This document shows, piece after piece, positions 30,979-37,878 of a DNA stretch of 37,878 bases. Each line of letters opens with the position of its first letter. The stretch's first letter is position 1. A model generated the notes under the pieces. It was not told the origin of the DNA. It saw only the letters and a program-made list of their open reading frames with translations, and made no database searches. A program made the translations under genes and the position numbers. The stretch is from Streptomyces odontomachi (GTDB taxonomy: Bacteria; Actinomycetota; Actinomycetes; Streptomycetales; Streptomycetaceae), in the NCBI RefSeq assembly GCF_024435355.1, contig NZ_JAMJWG010000040.1, positions 1 through 37,878 of the forward strand, given 5' to 3'.

Positions 30979-32121
30979 TCAGCGCTCGGACCCCGCGAGC
31001 TGTCCACAGGCACCGTCGATCTCCTGGCCACGGGTGTCGCGGACGGTGACGGGCACGCCGTGGGCGGCGATGGCCGCGACGAAGGCCTGCTCGTCCTCGG
31101 GCCGTGAGGCGGTCCACTTCGAGCCGGGGGTGGGGTTGAGCGGGATGAGGTTGACGTGCGCCCGCCGCCCCTTCAGCAGCCGTCCGAGGCGGTCACCGCG
31201 CCATGCCTGGTCGTTGACGTCGCGGATGAGCGCGTACTCGATGGAGACCCGGCGTCCCGACCTGGCCTCGTACTCCCAGGCGGCGTCCAGCACCTCGCGG
31301 ACCTTCCAGCGGGTGTTGACGGGGACGAGGGTGTCGCGCAGCTCGTCGTCGGGGGCGTGCAGGGAGACGGCGAGGCGGCACTTGAGGCCCTCGTCGGCGA
31401 AGCGGTACATGGCGGGCACCAGGCCGACGGTGGAGACGGTGATGCCGCGCTGGGACAGCCCGAGGCCGTCCGGCTCGGGGTCGGTGAGGCGGCGGATGGC
31501 GCCGATGACGCGGGTGTAGTTGGCGAGCGGTTCGCCCATGCCCATGAAGACGATGTTGGACAGCCGGGCCGGCTCCCCGGAGCCGTCGGTCCGGGCGGCG
31601 GGCCCGCCGCCGATCTCGCCGTCCCGCAGGGCCCGTATGCCGTCGACGATCTGGTGGACGATCTCTGCGGTGGACAGGTTGCGGTCCAGGCCGGCCTGGC
31701 CGGTGGCGCAGAACGGGCAGTTCATGCCGCAGCCGGCCTGGGAGCTGATGCACATGGTGATCCGGTCGGGGTAGCGCATCAGCACGGACTCGACGAGGGT
31801 GCCGTCGAAGAGTCGCCAGAGGGTCTTGCGGGTGGTGTCGTCGTCGCAGCTGACGTGCCGCACCACGCTCATCAGCTCGGGAAGCAGCGCCTCCTGGAGC
31901 CGGGTGCGCGAGGCGGCGGGGATGTCGGTCCACTGGGCGGGGTCGTGCGCGAGCCGCGCGAAGTAGTGCTGCGAGAGCTGCCGGGCCCGGAACGGCTTCT
32001 CCCCGAGGGCGGCGACGGCCTCCTTGCGCTGGGCGGGCGTGAGGTCGGCCAGGTGCCGCGGGGGCTTCTTGGCTCCGCGGGGGGCGGTGAAGGTGAGCAC
32101 TCCGGGTGCGGGCGGTGCCAT
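30979..32121 (-). CDS. rlmN: 23S rRNA/tRNA dual-specificity adenine C2-methyltransferase RlmN
   Basis: RlmN is a radical-SAM enzyme that methylates C2 of A2503 in 23S rRNA and A37 in some tRNAs. The 380-residue product has the CxxxCxxC cluster motif at Cys131, Cys135 and Cys138 (AGCGMNCPFCATG), VFMGMGEPLANY (GEP motif), STVGLVPAM, LAVSLHAPDD and the C-terminal catalytic Cys372 in DGACGQL. Length and motifs are typical. GAGGAG stands 10 nt before the ATG at 32121; the in-frame extension upstream is Arg/Gly-rich and unlike the family. It lies behind cdsA on the same strand but across 378 bp with tandem terminator hairpins, so it probably has its own promoter. Confidence 0.96.
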   Translation of the reverse strand: MAPPAPGVLTFTAPRGAKKPPRHLADLTPAQRKEAVAALGEKPFRARQLSQHYFARLAHDPAQWTDIPAASRTRLQEALLPELMSVVRHVSCDDDTTRKTLWRLFDGTLVESVLMRYPDRITMCISSQAGCGMNCPFCATGQAGLDRNLSTAEIVHQIVDGIRALRDGEIGGGPAARTDGSGEPARLSNIVFMGMGEPLANYTRVIGAIRRLTDPEPDGLGLSQRGITVSTVGLVPAMYRFADEGLKCRLAVSLHAPDDELRDTLVPVNTRWKVREVLDAAWEYEARSGRRVSIEYALIRDVNDQAWRGDRLGRLLKGRRAHVNLIPLNPTPGSKWTASRPEDEQAFVAAIAAHGVPVTVRDTRGQEIDGACGQLAGSER

Positions 32122-32499
32122 CGGCGACAAACTCCTCGTAGCGGCTGGGCCTGGTGTTTCCCGCGCGGGCGGGCCGGCGACGGTCGTGGGCGCCGGGGCC
32201 CGACAGAGACCGGCCCCGCCGCAGCGGGGCGCGAAAAGGGCCCGCCGCTGACGGCGAGCCCCTCCAGGGTAGCCGGACCGGCCGCACCCGAACCGACCAA
32301 GATCATCCAAGCGGTGCACGGCTGCCCGTCACCGCGCCGCGGCCAGGTGCGACCACCCGCACCGGCGGCACCGCGGACCCCAGCCGCCGCACCCGTACCC
32401 CCGGCCGCCTGTCGCGCAGCTCACGCCGTCATGCAGACGGCACAGCTCACGCCGTCACGCTGACGGCACGGCTCACGCCGATCACTCGGACCGCAGTGA
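32122..32499. other. Intergenic region between cdsA and rlmN
   Basis: About 380 bases. The cdsA-proximal part holds tandem terminator hairpins (32425-32467). The rlmN-proximal part holds a CCCCGC/GCGGGG hairpin near 32213-32230 in the presumed 5' leader and a possible minus-strand -10 TACCCT near 32267-32272. I see no gene. Confidence 0.5.
32425..32467 (-). terminator. Tandem repeat-borne terminator hairpins after cdsA
   Basis: GCCGTC-ATGCA-GACGGC (32425-32441) and GCCGTCA-CGC-TGACGGC (32451-32467) are two consecutive hairpins. Each lies in a 26-bp near-repeat beginning CAGCTCACGCCGTCA, with a third partial copy to about 32480. They lie 33-75 nt past the cdsA stop. Confidence 0.65.
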
Positions 32500-33528
32500 T
32501 CACACCGACCCCACGAACACCACCATCAGCAACCACACCACCGGCGCCGTCGGCAGCAGGGAGTCCAAGCGGTCCATGATGCCCCCGTGACCGGGGAGGA
32601 GGGTCCCCATGTCCTTGATGCCGAGATCGCGTTTGATCATCGACTCGCCGAGGTCACCGAGGGTGGCGCTGGCGGCGACCGCGAGGCCGAGCAGGAGCCC
32701 CTGCCACCAGATGCCGTCGTCGATCATGAACTGCATGCACAGGGCGCCGGCCACCATGGCGAACGCGATCGCCCCGATGAGGCCCTCACGGGTCTTGCCG
32801 GGGCTGATGCGGGGGGCGAGCTTGTGGGTGCCGAAGCGCCAGCCGATGGCGTACGCGCCGGTGTCGCTGACCACCGTCAGCACCAGGAAGGTCAGGACCC
32901 GCCGGGGCCCGTCGTCGGCGCTGAGCATCAGGGAGACGAACGTGGCCAGGAACGGCACGTAGAAGGCGGCGAAGACGCCGGCCGTGACATCCCTGAGGTA
33001 GCCCTCGGGCGGCTGCGTCATCCGCCAGGCGAGGACCGCGAGCGCGGTGAGGGCGACCGCCACCCACGCGCCTTCGGTGTCCCGCACATATCCGGCGATC
33101 ACCATCGCGGTGCCACCCACGGCGAGCGGCACGAGGGGCGCGTGGATGCCCTTGCGCTCCTTCAACCGCGCGGTGAGCTCCCACAGGCCGACGACGACGG
33201 CGACCACGATCACGCCGACGAAGACGGCCTTCACCACGAACAGGGCGGCGATGATGACCACGCCGAGCCCGAGGCCGACCCCTATGGCCGCGCCCAGGTC
33301 ACGGCCGGCGCTCTTCTTCTGCGGGGCGGCCTCGGGGCCGGGCGGCGTGGGCATGGGCTCCTGCGGCTTCGGCATGGGCTGCGCCGGCACGTCCGGCGGC
33401 GGCACGTGGGGCGACGCGTCGTACGCAGCACCCATGTGGGCCGCCCGTTCGGCGGACCCCTGTTCGGACGGGAGCCACGGGCCGGCGTACCCGGCACCCG
33501 ACGGCGCCCCCCGGGATGCGTCGTTCAT
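32500..33528 (-). CDS. cdsA: Phosphatidate cytidylyltransferase (CDP-diglyceride synthase)
   Basis: CdsA makes CDP-diacylglycerol from phosphatidate and CTP at the membrane, the branch point of phospholipid synthesis. The 342-residue protein has a Pro-rich cytosolic N-tail (about 1-70), around eight membrane helices, VVSDTGAYAIGWRFG, the PGKTREG substrate loop and the family signature SMIKRDLGIKDMG followed by LLPGHGGIMDRLDS near the C-terminus. All signature residues are present. The N-tail is longer than in E. coli CdsA but common in Streptomyces. Its ATG shares one base with the frr stop (TGATG), so the two are translationally coupled. Confidence 0.95.
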   Translation of the reverse strand: MNDASRGAPSGAGYAGPWLPSEQGSAERAAHMGAAYDASPHVPPPDVPAQPMPKPQEPMPTPPGPEAAPQKKSAGRDLGAAIGVGLGLGVVIIAALFVVKAVFVGVIVVAVVVGLWELTARLKERKGIHAPLVPLAVGGTAMVIAGYVRDTEGAWVAVALTALAVLAWRMTQPPEGYLRDVTAGVFAAFYVPFLATFVSLMLSADDGPRRVLTFLVLTVVSDTGAYAIGWRFGTHKLAPRISPGKTREGLIGAIAFAMVAGALCMQFMIDDGIWWQGLLLGLAVAASATLGDLGESMIKRDLGIKDMGTLLPGHGGIMDRLDSLLPTAPVVWLLMVVFVGSV

Positions 33529-34085
33529 CAGACCTCGAGCAGCTCGGATTCCTTGTGCTTGAGGAGTTCGTCGACCTGGGCGACGTACTTCGCTGTGGTG
33601 TCGTCCAGCTCCTTCTCGGCGCGCCGGCCCTCGTCCTCGCCGACCTCACCGTCCTTGATCATCTTGTCGATGGCCTCCTTGGCCTTGCGGCGCACGGAGC
33701 GGATCGCGATCTTGCCGTCCTCGCCCTTGGCCTTGGCGACCTTGATGAACTCCCGGCGGCGTTCCTCGGTGAGCTCCGGGAAGTTCACCCGGATGATGTG
33801 GCCGTCGTTGCTCGGGTTGACGCCCAGGTCGGAGTCGCGGATGGCCTGCTCGATGTTGCGCAGCGCGGTCTTGTCGAACGGGGTCACCACGGCCATCCGC
33901 GGCTCGGGCACGGAGAACGAGGCCAGCTGGTTGATCGGCGTCATCGCGCCGTAGTAGTCGGCCACGATCTTGTTGAACATGGCCGGGTGTGCACGGCCGG
34001 TGCGGATCGCGGCGAAGTCCTCCTTGGCGACCACGACGGCCTTCTCCATCTTCTCCTCGGCTTCGAGGAGGGTCTCTTCGATCAC
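33528..34085 (-). CDS. frr: Ribosome recycling factor
   Basis: RRF splits post-termination ribosomes together with EF-G. The 185-residue product is the exact family length, with the three-helix bundle start IEETLLEAEEKMEKAV, RTGRAHPAMFNKI, YYGAMTPINQLASF, the DLGVNPSNDGHIIRV hinge and helical PELTEERRREFIKVAKAKGE. The GTG at 34085 is chosen over the GTG three bases upstream because AGGAG lies 6 nt before it and the length then matches. That GTG overlaps the stop codon of a 26-codon reading frame (GTGA). cdsA follows with a one-base overlap. It lies 175 bp behind pyrH. Confidence 0.96.
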   Translation of the reverse strand: MIEETLLEAEEKMEKAVVVAKEDFAAIRTGRAHPAMFNKIVADYYGAMTPINQLASFSVPEPRMAVVTPFDKTALRNIEQAIRDSDLGVNPSNDGHIIRVNFPELTEERRREFIKVAKAKGEDGKIAIRSVRRKAKEAIDKMIKDGEVGEDEGRRAEKELDDTTAKYVAQVDELLKHKESELLEV

Positions 34086-34162
34086 CACTTGCTCCTGCGT
34101 GTCTTGAGCTGGCCCGGCATCGCACGGGCGACGGCCGGCTGCGTCGTGTCTGTTTCCTGCAC
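34082..34162 (-). CDS. Candidate 26-residue leader peptide coupled to frr
   Basis: The minus strand from the GTG at 34162 reads 26 codons (MQETDTTQPAVARAMPGQLK, then TRRSKW) and stops at TGA 34084-34082. GGAGGGAC stands 6 nt before the GTG, a near-ideal ribosome site, better than that of frr itself. Third-position G/C bias is about 80 percent. The stop overlaps the frr start as GTGA, so a ribosome ending here could restart at frr. The product is small and basic at its end, with no known family. It is too short to prove by bias alone, but the ribosome site and exact overlap together are hard to dismiss. Confidence 0.5.
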   Translation of the reverse strand: MQETDTTQPAVARAMPGQLKTRRSKW

Positions 34163-34260
34163 GGTGTCCCTCCGGCAGGGGTTTGTCCATCCCCTCGCGT
34201 ACCGTCACGCGGTGCGGGAACCTGGGCCGGGCGCGCGCCCGAGGGCCCCGAGACGGGGTC

Positions 34261-35028
34261 TCAGGCCCGGGTGTCCCCATCGCCCACGAGCGTGCCGATC
34301 TTCTCACCCCGGACCGCCCGCGCGATATTCCCCTCCTTGAGTAGCTCGAAAACAAGGATGGGCAGCTGGTTGTCACGGCACAGGGTGACGGCGGTGGCGT
34401 CGGCGACCTTGAGGTCGCGGGTGATGACCTCGCCGTAGTCCAGGGCGTCGAACTTGACGGCGTCCGGGTTGGTACGCGGATCCGAGTCGTACACGCCGTC
34501 GACGCCGTTCTTGCCCATGAGCAGGGCTTCCGCGTCGATCTCCAGGGCGCGCTGGGCGGCGGTGGTGTCGGTGGAGAAGTACGGCATGCCGGTGCCACCA
34601 CCGAAGATCACCACGCGGCCCTTCTCCAGGTGGCGCACGGCGCGCAGCGGAATGTACGGCTCGGCCACCTGACCCATGGAGATCGCGGTCTGCACACGCG
34701 AGACGCAGCCCTCCTTCTCCAGGAAGTCCTGTAGGGCCAGGCAGTTCATGACGGTGCCGAGCATGCCCATGTAGTCGGAGCGTGCCCGGTCCATACCGCG
34801 CTGCTGGAGTTCGGCGCCGCGGAAGAAGTTGCCGCCGCCGATCACCACGGCGATCTGGGAGCCGTCACGTACGACGGCGGCGATCTCCCGCGCGATCTTG
34901 TGCACCACGTCGGGATCGACGCCGAGCCCTCCGCCGCCGGCGAACGCTTCACCGGACAGCTTCAGCAGGAAGCGGCCCGGCACTTTGCCGTCGTCACTGT
35001 TGTCACCGGTGTCGGCCTTGGTGGTCAT
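34261..35028 (-). CDS. pyrH: UMP kinase
   Basis: PyrH phosphorylates UMP to UDP with ATP in the cytosol. The 255-residue product belongs to the amino-acid kinase fold: FLLKLSGEAFAGG at the start, VVIGGGNFFRG, DYMGMLGTVMNCLALQDFLE, RHLEKGRVVIFGGGTGMPYF with the Thr/Ser-rich TDTTAAQRA, LLMGKNGVDGVYDSDPRTNP and the late DLKVADATAVTLCRDN. All are typical of bacterial hexameric UMP kinases. About 17 polar N-terminal residues precede the fold. AAGGAGAT stands 5 nt before the ATG at 35028. Its leader holds long inverted repeats (35127-35214). A CCCCG/CGGGG hairpin follows the stop. Confidence 0.96.
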   Translation of the reverse strand: MTTKADTGDNSDDGKVPGRFLLKLSGEAFAGGGGLGVDPDVVHKIAREIAAVVRDGSQIAVVIGGGNFFRGAELQQRGMDRARSDYMGMLGTVMNCLALQDFLEKEGCVSRVQTAISMGQVAEPYIPLRAVRHLEKGRVVIFGGGTGMPYFSTDTTAAQRALEIDAEALLMGKNGVDGVYDSDPRTNPDAVKFDALDYGEVITRDLKVADATAVTLCRDNQLPILVFELLKEGNIARAVRGEKIGTLVGDGDTRA

Positions 35029-35126
35029 GGAGATCTCCTTGTGGTGCACAGACGAAGAAGGCCACTGCCGGTGGGTGCTCGTCACATCCCGTGCGCGGCA
35101 ATGGCCTCCTCGTCGGATCTGCGTTC

Positions 35127-35214
35127 GTCCGTCACGCAGCGACCCTGGCGGACCCTGCGCGGGCGACTAGCTGGAACGACCCTAGCGGGGTCTTCCGCGT
35201 GTCGCGTGACGGAC
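35127..35214 (-). promoter_or_regulatory. Long-range inverted repeat between tsf and pyrH
   Basis: GTCCGTCACGC (35127-35137) and GCGTGACGGAC (35204-35214) are perfect 11-bp complements, 66 nt apart. The outer arm abuts the tsf stop codon. Inside lies a smaller GACCC/GGGTC hairpin and a minus-strand TAGGGT (35184-35179) that could be a pyrH -10. The element may end tsf transcripts or fold as a pyrH leader. Confidence 0.5.
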
Positions 35215-36051
35215 TCAGATGCCGACCTTGATGCGCGTGAAGCGCTTCAGGGTGATACCGGCCTCGTCCAGGACCTTCTGGACGGACTTCTTGTTGTCGA
35301 GCGCGTACGGCTGGCCAAGGAGGGTGACCTCCTTGAAGAAGCCGTTGACACGGCCCTCGACGATCTTCGGGAGCGCGGCCTCGGGCTTGCCCTCGGCACG
35401 CGTGGTCTCCTCGGCGACACGGCGCTCGGTCTCGACGACCTCGGCCGGGACGTCGTCACGGGAGAGGTACTTCGGCGCGAAGGCGGCGATGTGCTGCGCG
35501 AGGCCCTTGGCGACCTCGGCGTCGACCTTGTCCAGCTCCACCAGGACACCGATCTGCGGCGGCAGGTCGGGCATGGTGCGGTGCATGTACGCGGTGACGT
35601 ACGTGCCGGAGAACTGGGCGAACCGGTCCAGGACGATCTTCTCGCCGAGGTTGGCGTTGGCCTCGTCGACGTAGGCCTGGACGGTCTTGCCGGGCTCGAT
35701 CTCGGAGGCGAGCAGCGCCTCCAGGTCGGCCGGGGAGGTCTTCGCGACATGCGCGGCGAGCGCGTTCGCAACGGCCTGGAACTTGTCGCCCTTGGCGACG
35801 AAGTCGGTCTCGCACTTCAGCTCGAGCAGCACACCGGAGGTGTTGTCGTCGGCGATGAGGGAGACCACCGCGCCGTTCTCCGCGGAGCGGCCCTCACGCT
35901 TGGCTACGCCCTTCTGACCCTTGACACGGAGCAGCTCGACGGCCTTGTCGACATTGCCGTCGCCCTCCTCCAGGGCCTTCTTACAGTCCATCATGCCGGC
36001 GCCGGTGAGTTCACGGAGCTTCTTGACGTCGGCGGCGGTGTAGTTCGCCAT
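35215..36051 (-). CDS. tsf: Translation elongation factor Ts
   Basis: EF-Ts exchanges GDP for GTP on EF-Tu. The 278-residue product starts MANYTAADVKKLRELTGAGM and continues MDCKKALEE, the conserved N-terminal UBA-like domain. The EF-Tu-contacting motif is ETDFVAKGDKF (81-91). The subdomain N and C regions and the closing KRFTRIKVGI look complete. Length matches other Streptomyces EF-Ts. The ATG at 36051 has only a weak purine stretch (GAGAAAG about 13 nt upstream). It lies 212 bp behind rpsB on the same strand, the standard rpsB-tsf operon. Confidence 0.97.
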   Translation of the reverse strand: MANYTAADVKKLRELTGAGMMDCKKALEEGDGNVDKAVELLRVKGQKGVAKREGRSAENGAVVSLIADDNTSGVLLELKCETDFVAKGDKFQAVANALAAHVAKTSPADLEALLASEIEPGKTVQAYVDEANANLGEKIVLDRFAQFSGTYVTAYMHRTMPDLPPQIGVLVELDKVDAEVAKGLAQHIAAFAPKYLSRDDVPAEVVETERRVAEETTRAEGKPEAALPKIVEGRVNGFFKEVTLLGQPYALDNKKSVQKVLDEAGITLKRFTRIKVGI

Positions 36052-36200
36052 GAGTCTGTGAATCTTTCTCGAAGTCTGGAAGGTCGGGGTTCTCGGCGGG
36101 TGTGGGCCCGCTCCCGGTGCCCCGCCGGGGCCCGGTGCGCTCCCGCACCCGCTTCAGCGGCGGCGGGGCGGTGACCCGGAGGCCACCGCGCCCGCCGTCA

Positions 36201-36273
36201 CGGCCCGGATGATCAGGATCGCGACACAGCCGGATGATCAGGCCTGCGTCGCGGCCCGGGTGATCAGGCCTGC
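36201..36273 (-). repeat. Three diverged direct repeats at the rpsB stop codon
   Basis: CGGCCCGGATGATCAGG (36201-36217), CAGCCGGATGATCAGGCCTGC (36228-36247) and CGGCCCGGGTGATCAGGCCTGC (36252-36273) repeat with a period of about 25 bp. The last copy contains the rpsB stop codon (36264-36266). They look like duplicated copies of the gene's 3' end. Confidence 0.7.
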
Positions 36274-37190
36274 TCGGCGTCGGCCGCGGGGGCCTCGGCT
36301 GCCGGGGCCTCGGCCGCCGGGGCTTCGGCTGCCGGGGCTTCGGCTGCCGGGGTCTCGGCCGGCTTGTCGGCCGCGGCGGCCTCGGCGGGCTGCTGGGCCT
36401 CGTCGGCCTTCTTCTCGCCTTCGAGCAGGTCACGCTCCCACTCGGCCAGCGGCTCGCCCGCGGCCTTCTCGCCCGGCTTGGTGTCGCCGGTGGCAGCGCC
36501 GGAACGGGCGATGAGGCCCTCGGCGACCGCGTCGGCGATCACGCGGGTGAGCAGGGTGACGGAGCGAATGGCGTCGTCGTTGCCCGGGATCTTGTAGTCG
36601 ACCTCGTCGGGGTCGCAGTTGGTGTCCAGGATCGCGACGACCGGGATGTTCAGCTTGCGGGCCTCGCCGACGGCGATGTGCTCCTTCTTGGTGTCCACGA
36701 TCCAGACAGCGCTGGGAACCTTGGACATCTCACGGATACCGCCGAGGGTCTTCTCCAGCTTGGCCTTCTCGCGGGAGAGGACCAGGAGCTCCTTCTTGGT
36801 GAGGCCGGAGGCGGCCACGTCCTCGAAGTCGATCTGCTCGAGCTCCTTGAGGCGCTGCAGACGCTTGTAGACGGTCGAGAAGTTGGTGAGCATGCCACCC
36901 AGCCAGCGCTGGTTCACATACGGCATGCCGACACGGGTGGCCTGCTCGGCGATGGCCTCCTGCGCCTGCTTCTTCGTACCGACGAACATGACCGTGCCAC
37001 CGTGGGCGACGGTCTCCTTGACGAACTCGTAGGCGCGGTCGATGTACGACAGCGACTGGAGCAGGTCGATGATGTAGATGCCATTGCGCTCGGTGAAGAT
37101 GAAACGCTTCATCTTCGGGTTCCACCGGCGGGTCTGGTGACCGAAGTGGACGCCGCTCTCCAGCAGCTCCCGCATCGTGACAACGGCCAT
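36264..37190 (-). CDS. rpsB: 30S ribosomal protein S2
   Basis: S2 is a small-subunit protein at the 30S back. The 308-residue product has the family start MAVVTMRELLESGVHFGHQT, then RRWNPKMKRFIF, NGIYIIDL, GTVMFVGTKKQAQ, VNQRWLGGMLTNF and VAILDTNCDPDEVDYKIPGN. After about residue 250 comes a low-complexity acidic tail ending in repeated AAEAP units (15-bp repeats near 36295-36355), longer than in E. coli S2 but usual in Streptomyces. GAGGAG stands 9 nt before the ATG at 37190. The promoter probably lies near 37355-37395, giving a leader of about 155 nt that begins with a perfect hairpin. Confidence 0.97.
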   Translation of the reverse strand: MAVVTMRELLESGVHFGHQTRRWNPKMKRFIFTERNGIYIIDLLQSLSYIDRAYEFVKETVAHGGTVMFVGTKKQAQEAIAEQATRVGMPYVNQRWLGGMLTNFSTVYKRLQRLKELEQIDFEDVAASGLTKKELLVLSREKAKLEKTLGGIREMSKVPSAVWIVDTKKEHIAVGEARKLNIPVVAILDTNCDPDEVDYKIPGNDDAIRSVTLLTRVIADAVAEGLIARSGAATGDTKPGEKAAGEPLAEWERDLLEGEKKADEAQQPAEAAAADKPAETPAAEAPAAEAPAAEAPAAEAPAADAEQA

Positions 37191-37326
37191 GGCCGCGTTC
37201 TCCTCGTTCTCGGTTGTCGCGCCGCCGGACGGCGGTCGCTCCTGACGCCCCGGCGCGCTGTGCCACGAGGGACCGAGGAGCGCGGACACCGCCTGCTCGC
37301 CAGGCGTGTGTCGGGGCGTGCGAAGT

Positions 37327-37360
37327 CGATCCGGTGACCCGGATCGCCACCAGAAGTGTA
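37327..37360 (-). promoter_or_regulatory. Candidate rpsB -10 box and 5' leader hairpin
   Basis: On the minus strand TACACT (37360-37355) is a good -10 with no clear -35. Initiation would fall near 37348. The transcript would then begin with CGATCCGG/CCGGATCG (37346-37339 with 37334-37327), a perfect 8-bp hairpin with a 4-nt loop. It may shield the 5' end or take part in control by S2. Confidence 0.45.
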
Positions 37361-37389
37361 CGGGACCCACGCACCCCCGGGTGACGACG

Positions 37390-37416
37390 TTGTCCACAAC
37401 CCGCCGGTAGTCCACA
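37390..37416 (+). promoter_or_regulatory. Pair of DnaA-box-like sequences upstream of rpsB
   Basis: TTGTCCACA (37390-37398) is an exact match to the Streptomyces DnaA box. TAGTCCACA (37408-37416) differs by one base. They are in the same orientation, 18 bp apart, and directly upstream of the candidate rpsB -10. Confidence 0.5.
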
Positions 37417-37878
37417 GGTCCCCGACCAAGATCCCCACGACCACCCGAACAACGCGATCCTGAAGCCCGACAACTTCGCCGGTGCACCGCACCCGAACGC
37501 GGTGAGAACACGGCGATCGGGGGATCGGGCGATCGGGGGGTGGCTTCGGTGACGGGTGCGGATGCGGGTGTGGATGCGGGTGCGGTCGACGGCCTCGGAG
37601 GGGCGTCGGGCGGGCGGGCGGAGTGTCGGGCGGGTGGCTGGTCCGGCGGTCGGGCAGGCGGCTCGTTCGGTGGTCGGGCGGGTGGCTGGTCCGGTGGCCG
37701 ATCCGCTGGACCGTCCAGTGGTCCGTCCGGTGGCTGGTCGGGTCACCGGCCCGGTCGCCGAGGACGGCTGCCGGATGGCATGGGACGGCTGGCGCGAGAT
37801 GTCGGCCGGCTGTCGAAGCATGGGGTCGACCGGCGGCGAGAAGCCCGATGGCATACGGCGAGCCAGCCGTGCGCCCGC
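37417..37878. other. G-rich region upstream of rpsB, no supported gene
   Basis: About 460 bases to the window edge. From 37600 to 37760 it is full of degenerate GGTGGCTGGTCCGG-like repeats. Several frames stay open on both strands only because of the extreme G+C content. A plus-strand frame from ATG 37563 runs off the edge, and a divergent gene often lies here in Streptomyces, but nothing in its sequence matches a family I know. I do not call it. Confidence 0.5.

Noticed and set aside
36730..37854. Minus-strand frame of about 370 codons across the rpsB 5' region
   Set aside because: It lies out of frame over rpsB, which has unmistakable S2 sequence; the translation is low-complexity Arg/Pro/Ser.
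37563..37878. Divergent gene start at the right edge, such as an M23 peptidase
   Set aside because: Several frames are open at once in this repeat-rich DNA, there is no clear ribosome site, and the translated residues match nothing I know.

Overview
This window is chromosomal DNA from a high-GC actinobacterium, almost certainly Streptomyces or a close relative. The evidence is the strong G/C bias at third codon positions, frequent GTG and TTG starts, and two core gene blocks typical of that genus. One is the MEP isoprenoid block at the left (ispG-rseP/M50 protease-dxr). The other is the rpsB-tsf-pyrH-frr-cdsA translation/phospholipid block at the right. I see no insertion sequence, integrase, CRISPR array, rRNA or tRNA.

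Layout. Positions 1-2828 (minus strand) hold the first codons of ispG, a RseP-type site-2 protease and dxr. Positions 3436-5938 (plus strand) hold an accessory-looking regulatory group: a tiny membrane protein, a zinc-ribbon/XRE helix-turn-helix protein and a sigma-factor-like protein. Positions 5947-11446 (minus strand) hold a long acyl-CoA dehydrogenase with a strong palindromic operator, an aldehyde dehydrogenase and a PucR-type regulator. Positions 11777-14122 (minus strand) hold a membrane-anchored VirD4/TraG-like ATPase with no visible conjugation partners. Positions 14478-19108 (plus strand) hold gabT, a 6C-type hairpin RNA, a PAP2-family membrane phosphatase, an adenosine-deaminase-family enzyme that may be the aminodeoxyfutalosine deaminase of menaquinone synthesis, and a glycerophosphodiester phosphodiesterase. 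Positions 19197-20654 (minus strand) encode a probable gamma-aminobutyraldehyde dehydrogenase. Positions 21085-24229 (plus strand) hold an ABC transporter pair with a degenerate ATPase and a LOG-family protein. Positions 24306-26769 hold a YbaK deacylase and an EamA exporter, divergent from a LysR-type regulator.

Positions 26781-30812 (minus strand) are a thiamine ABC transporter operon (thiB-thiP-thiQ order) under a recognisable TPP riboswitch. Upstream of the riboswitch are six perfect copies of an 8-bp repeat. Positions 30979-37190 (minus strand) hold rlmN, cdsA, frr, pyrH, tsf and rpsB. A 26-codon reading frame with its own Shine-Dalgarno site ends in a GTGA overlap with the frr start.

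How the genes fit together. gabT, the 19197-20654 dehydrogenase and possibly the 8135-9580 dehydrogenase could take putrescine-derived gamma-aminobutyraldehyde through GABA to succinate, with the PucR protein as a local regulator. rpsB-tsf-pyrH-frr-cdsA couples translation factors to UMP kinase and CDP-diacylglycerol synthesis. The points most worth a second look are the frr leader ORF, the 6C RNA ahead of the PAP2 gene, the orphan VirD4-like ATPase, the repeat array ahead of the TPP riboswitch, and the zinc-ribbon/sigma-like cluster. All function calls rest on reading motifs by eye; no database search was run.
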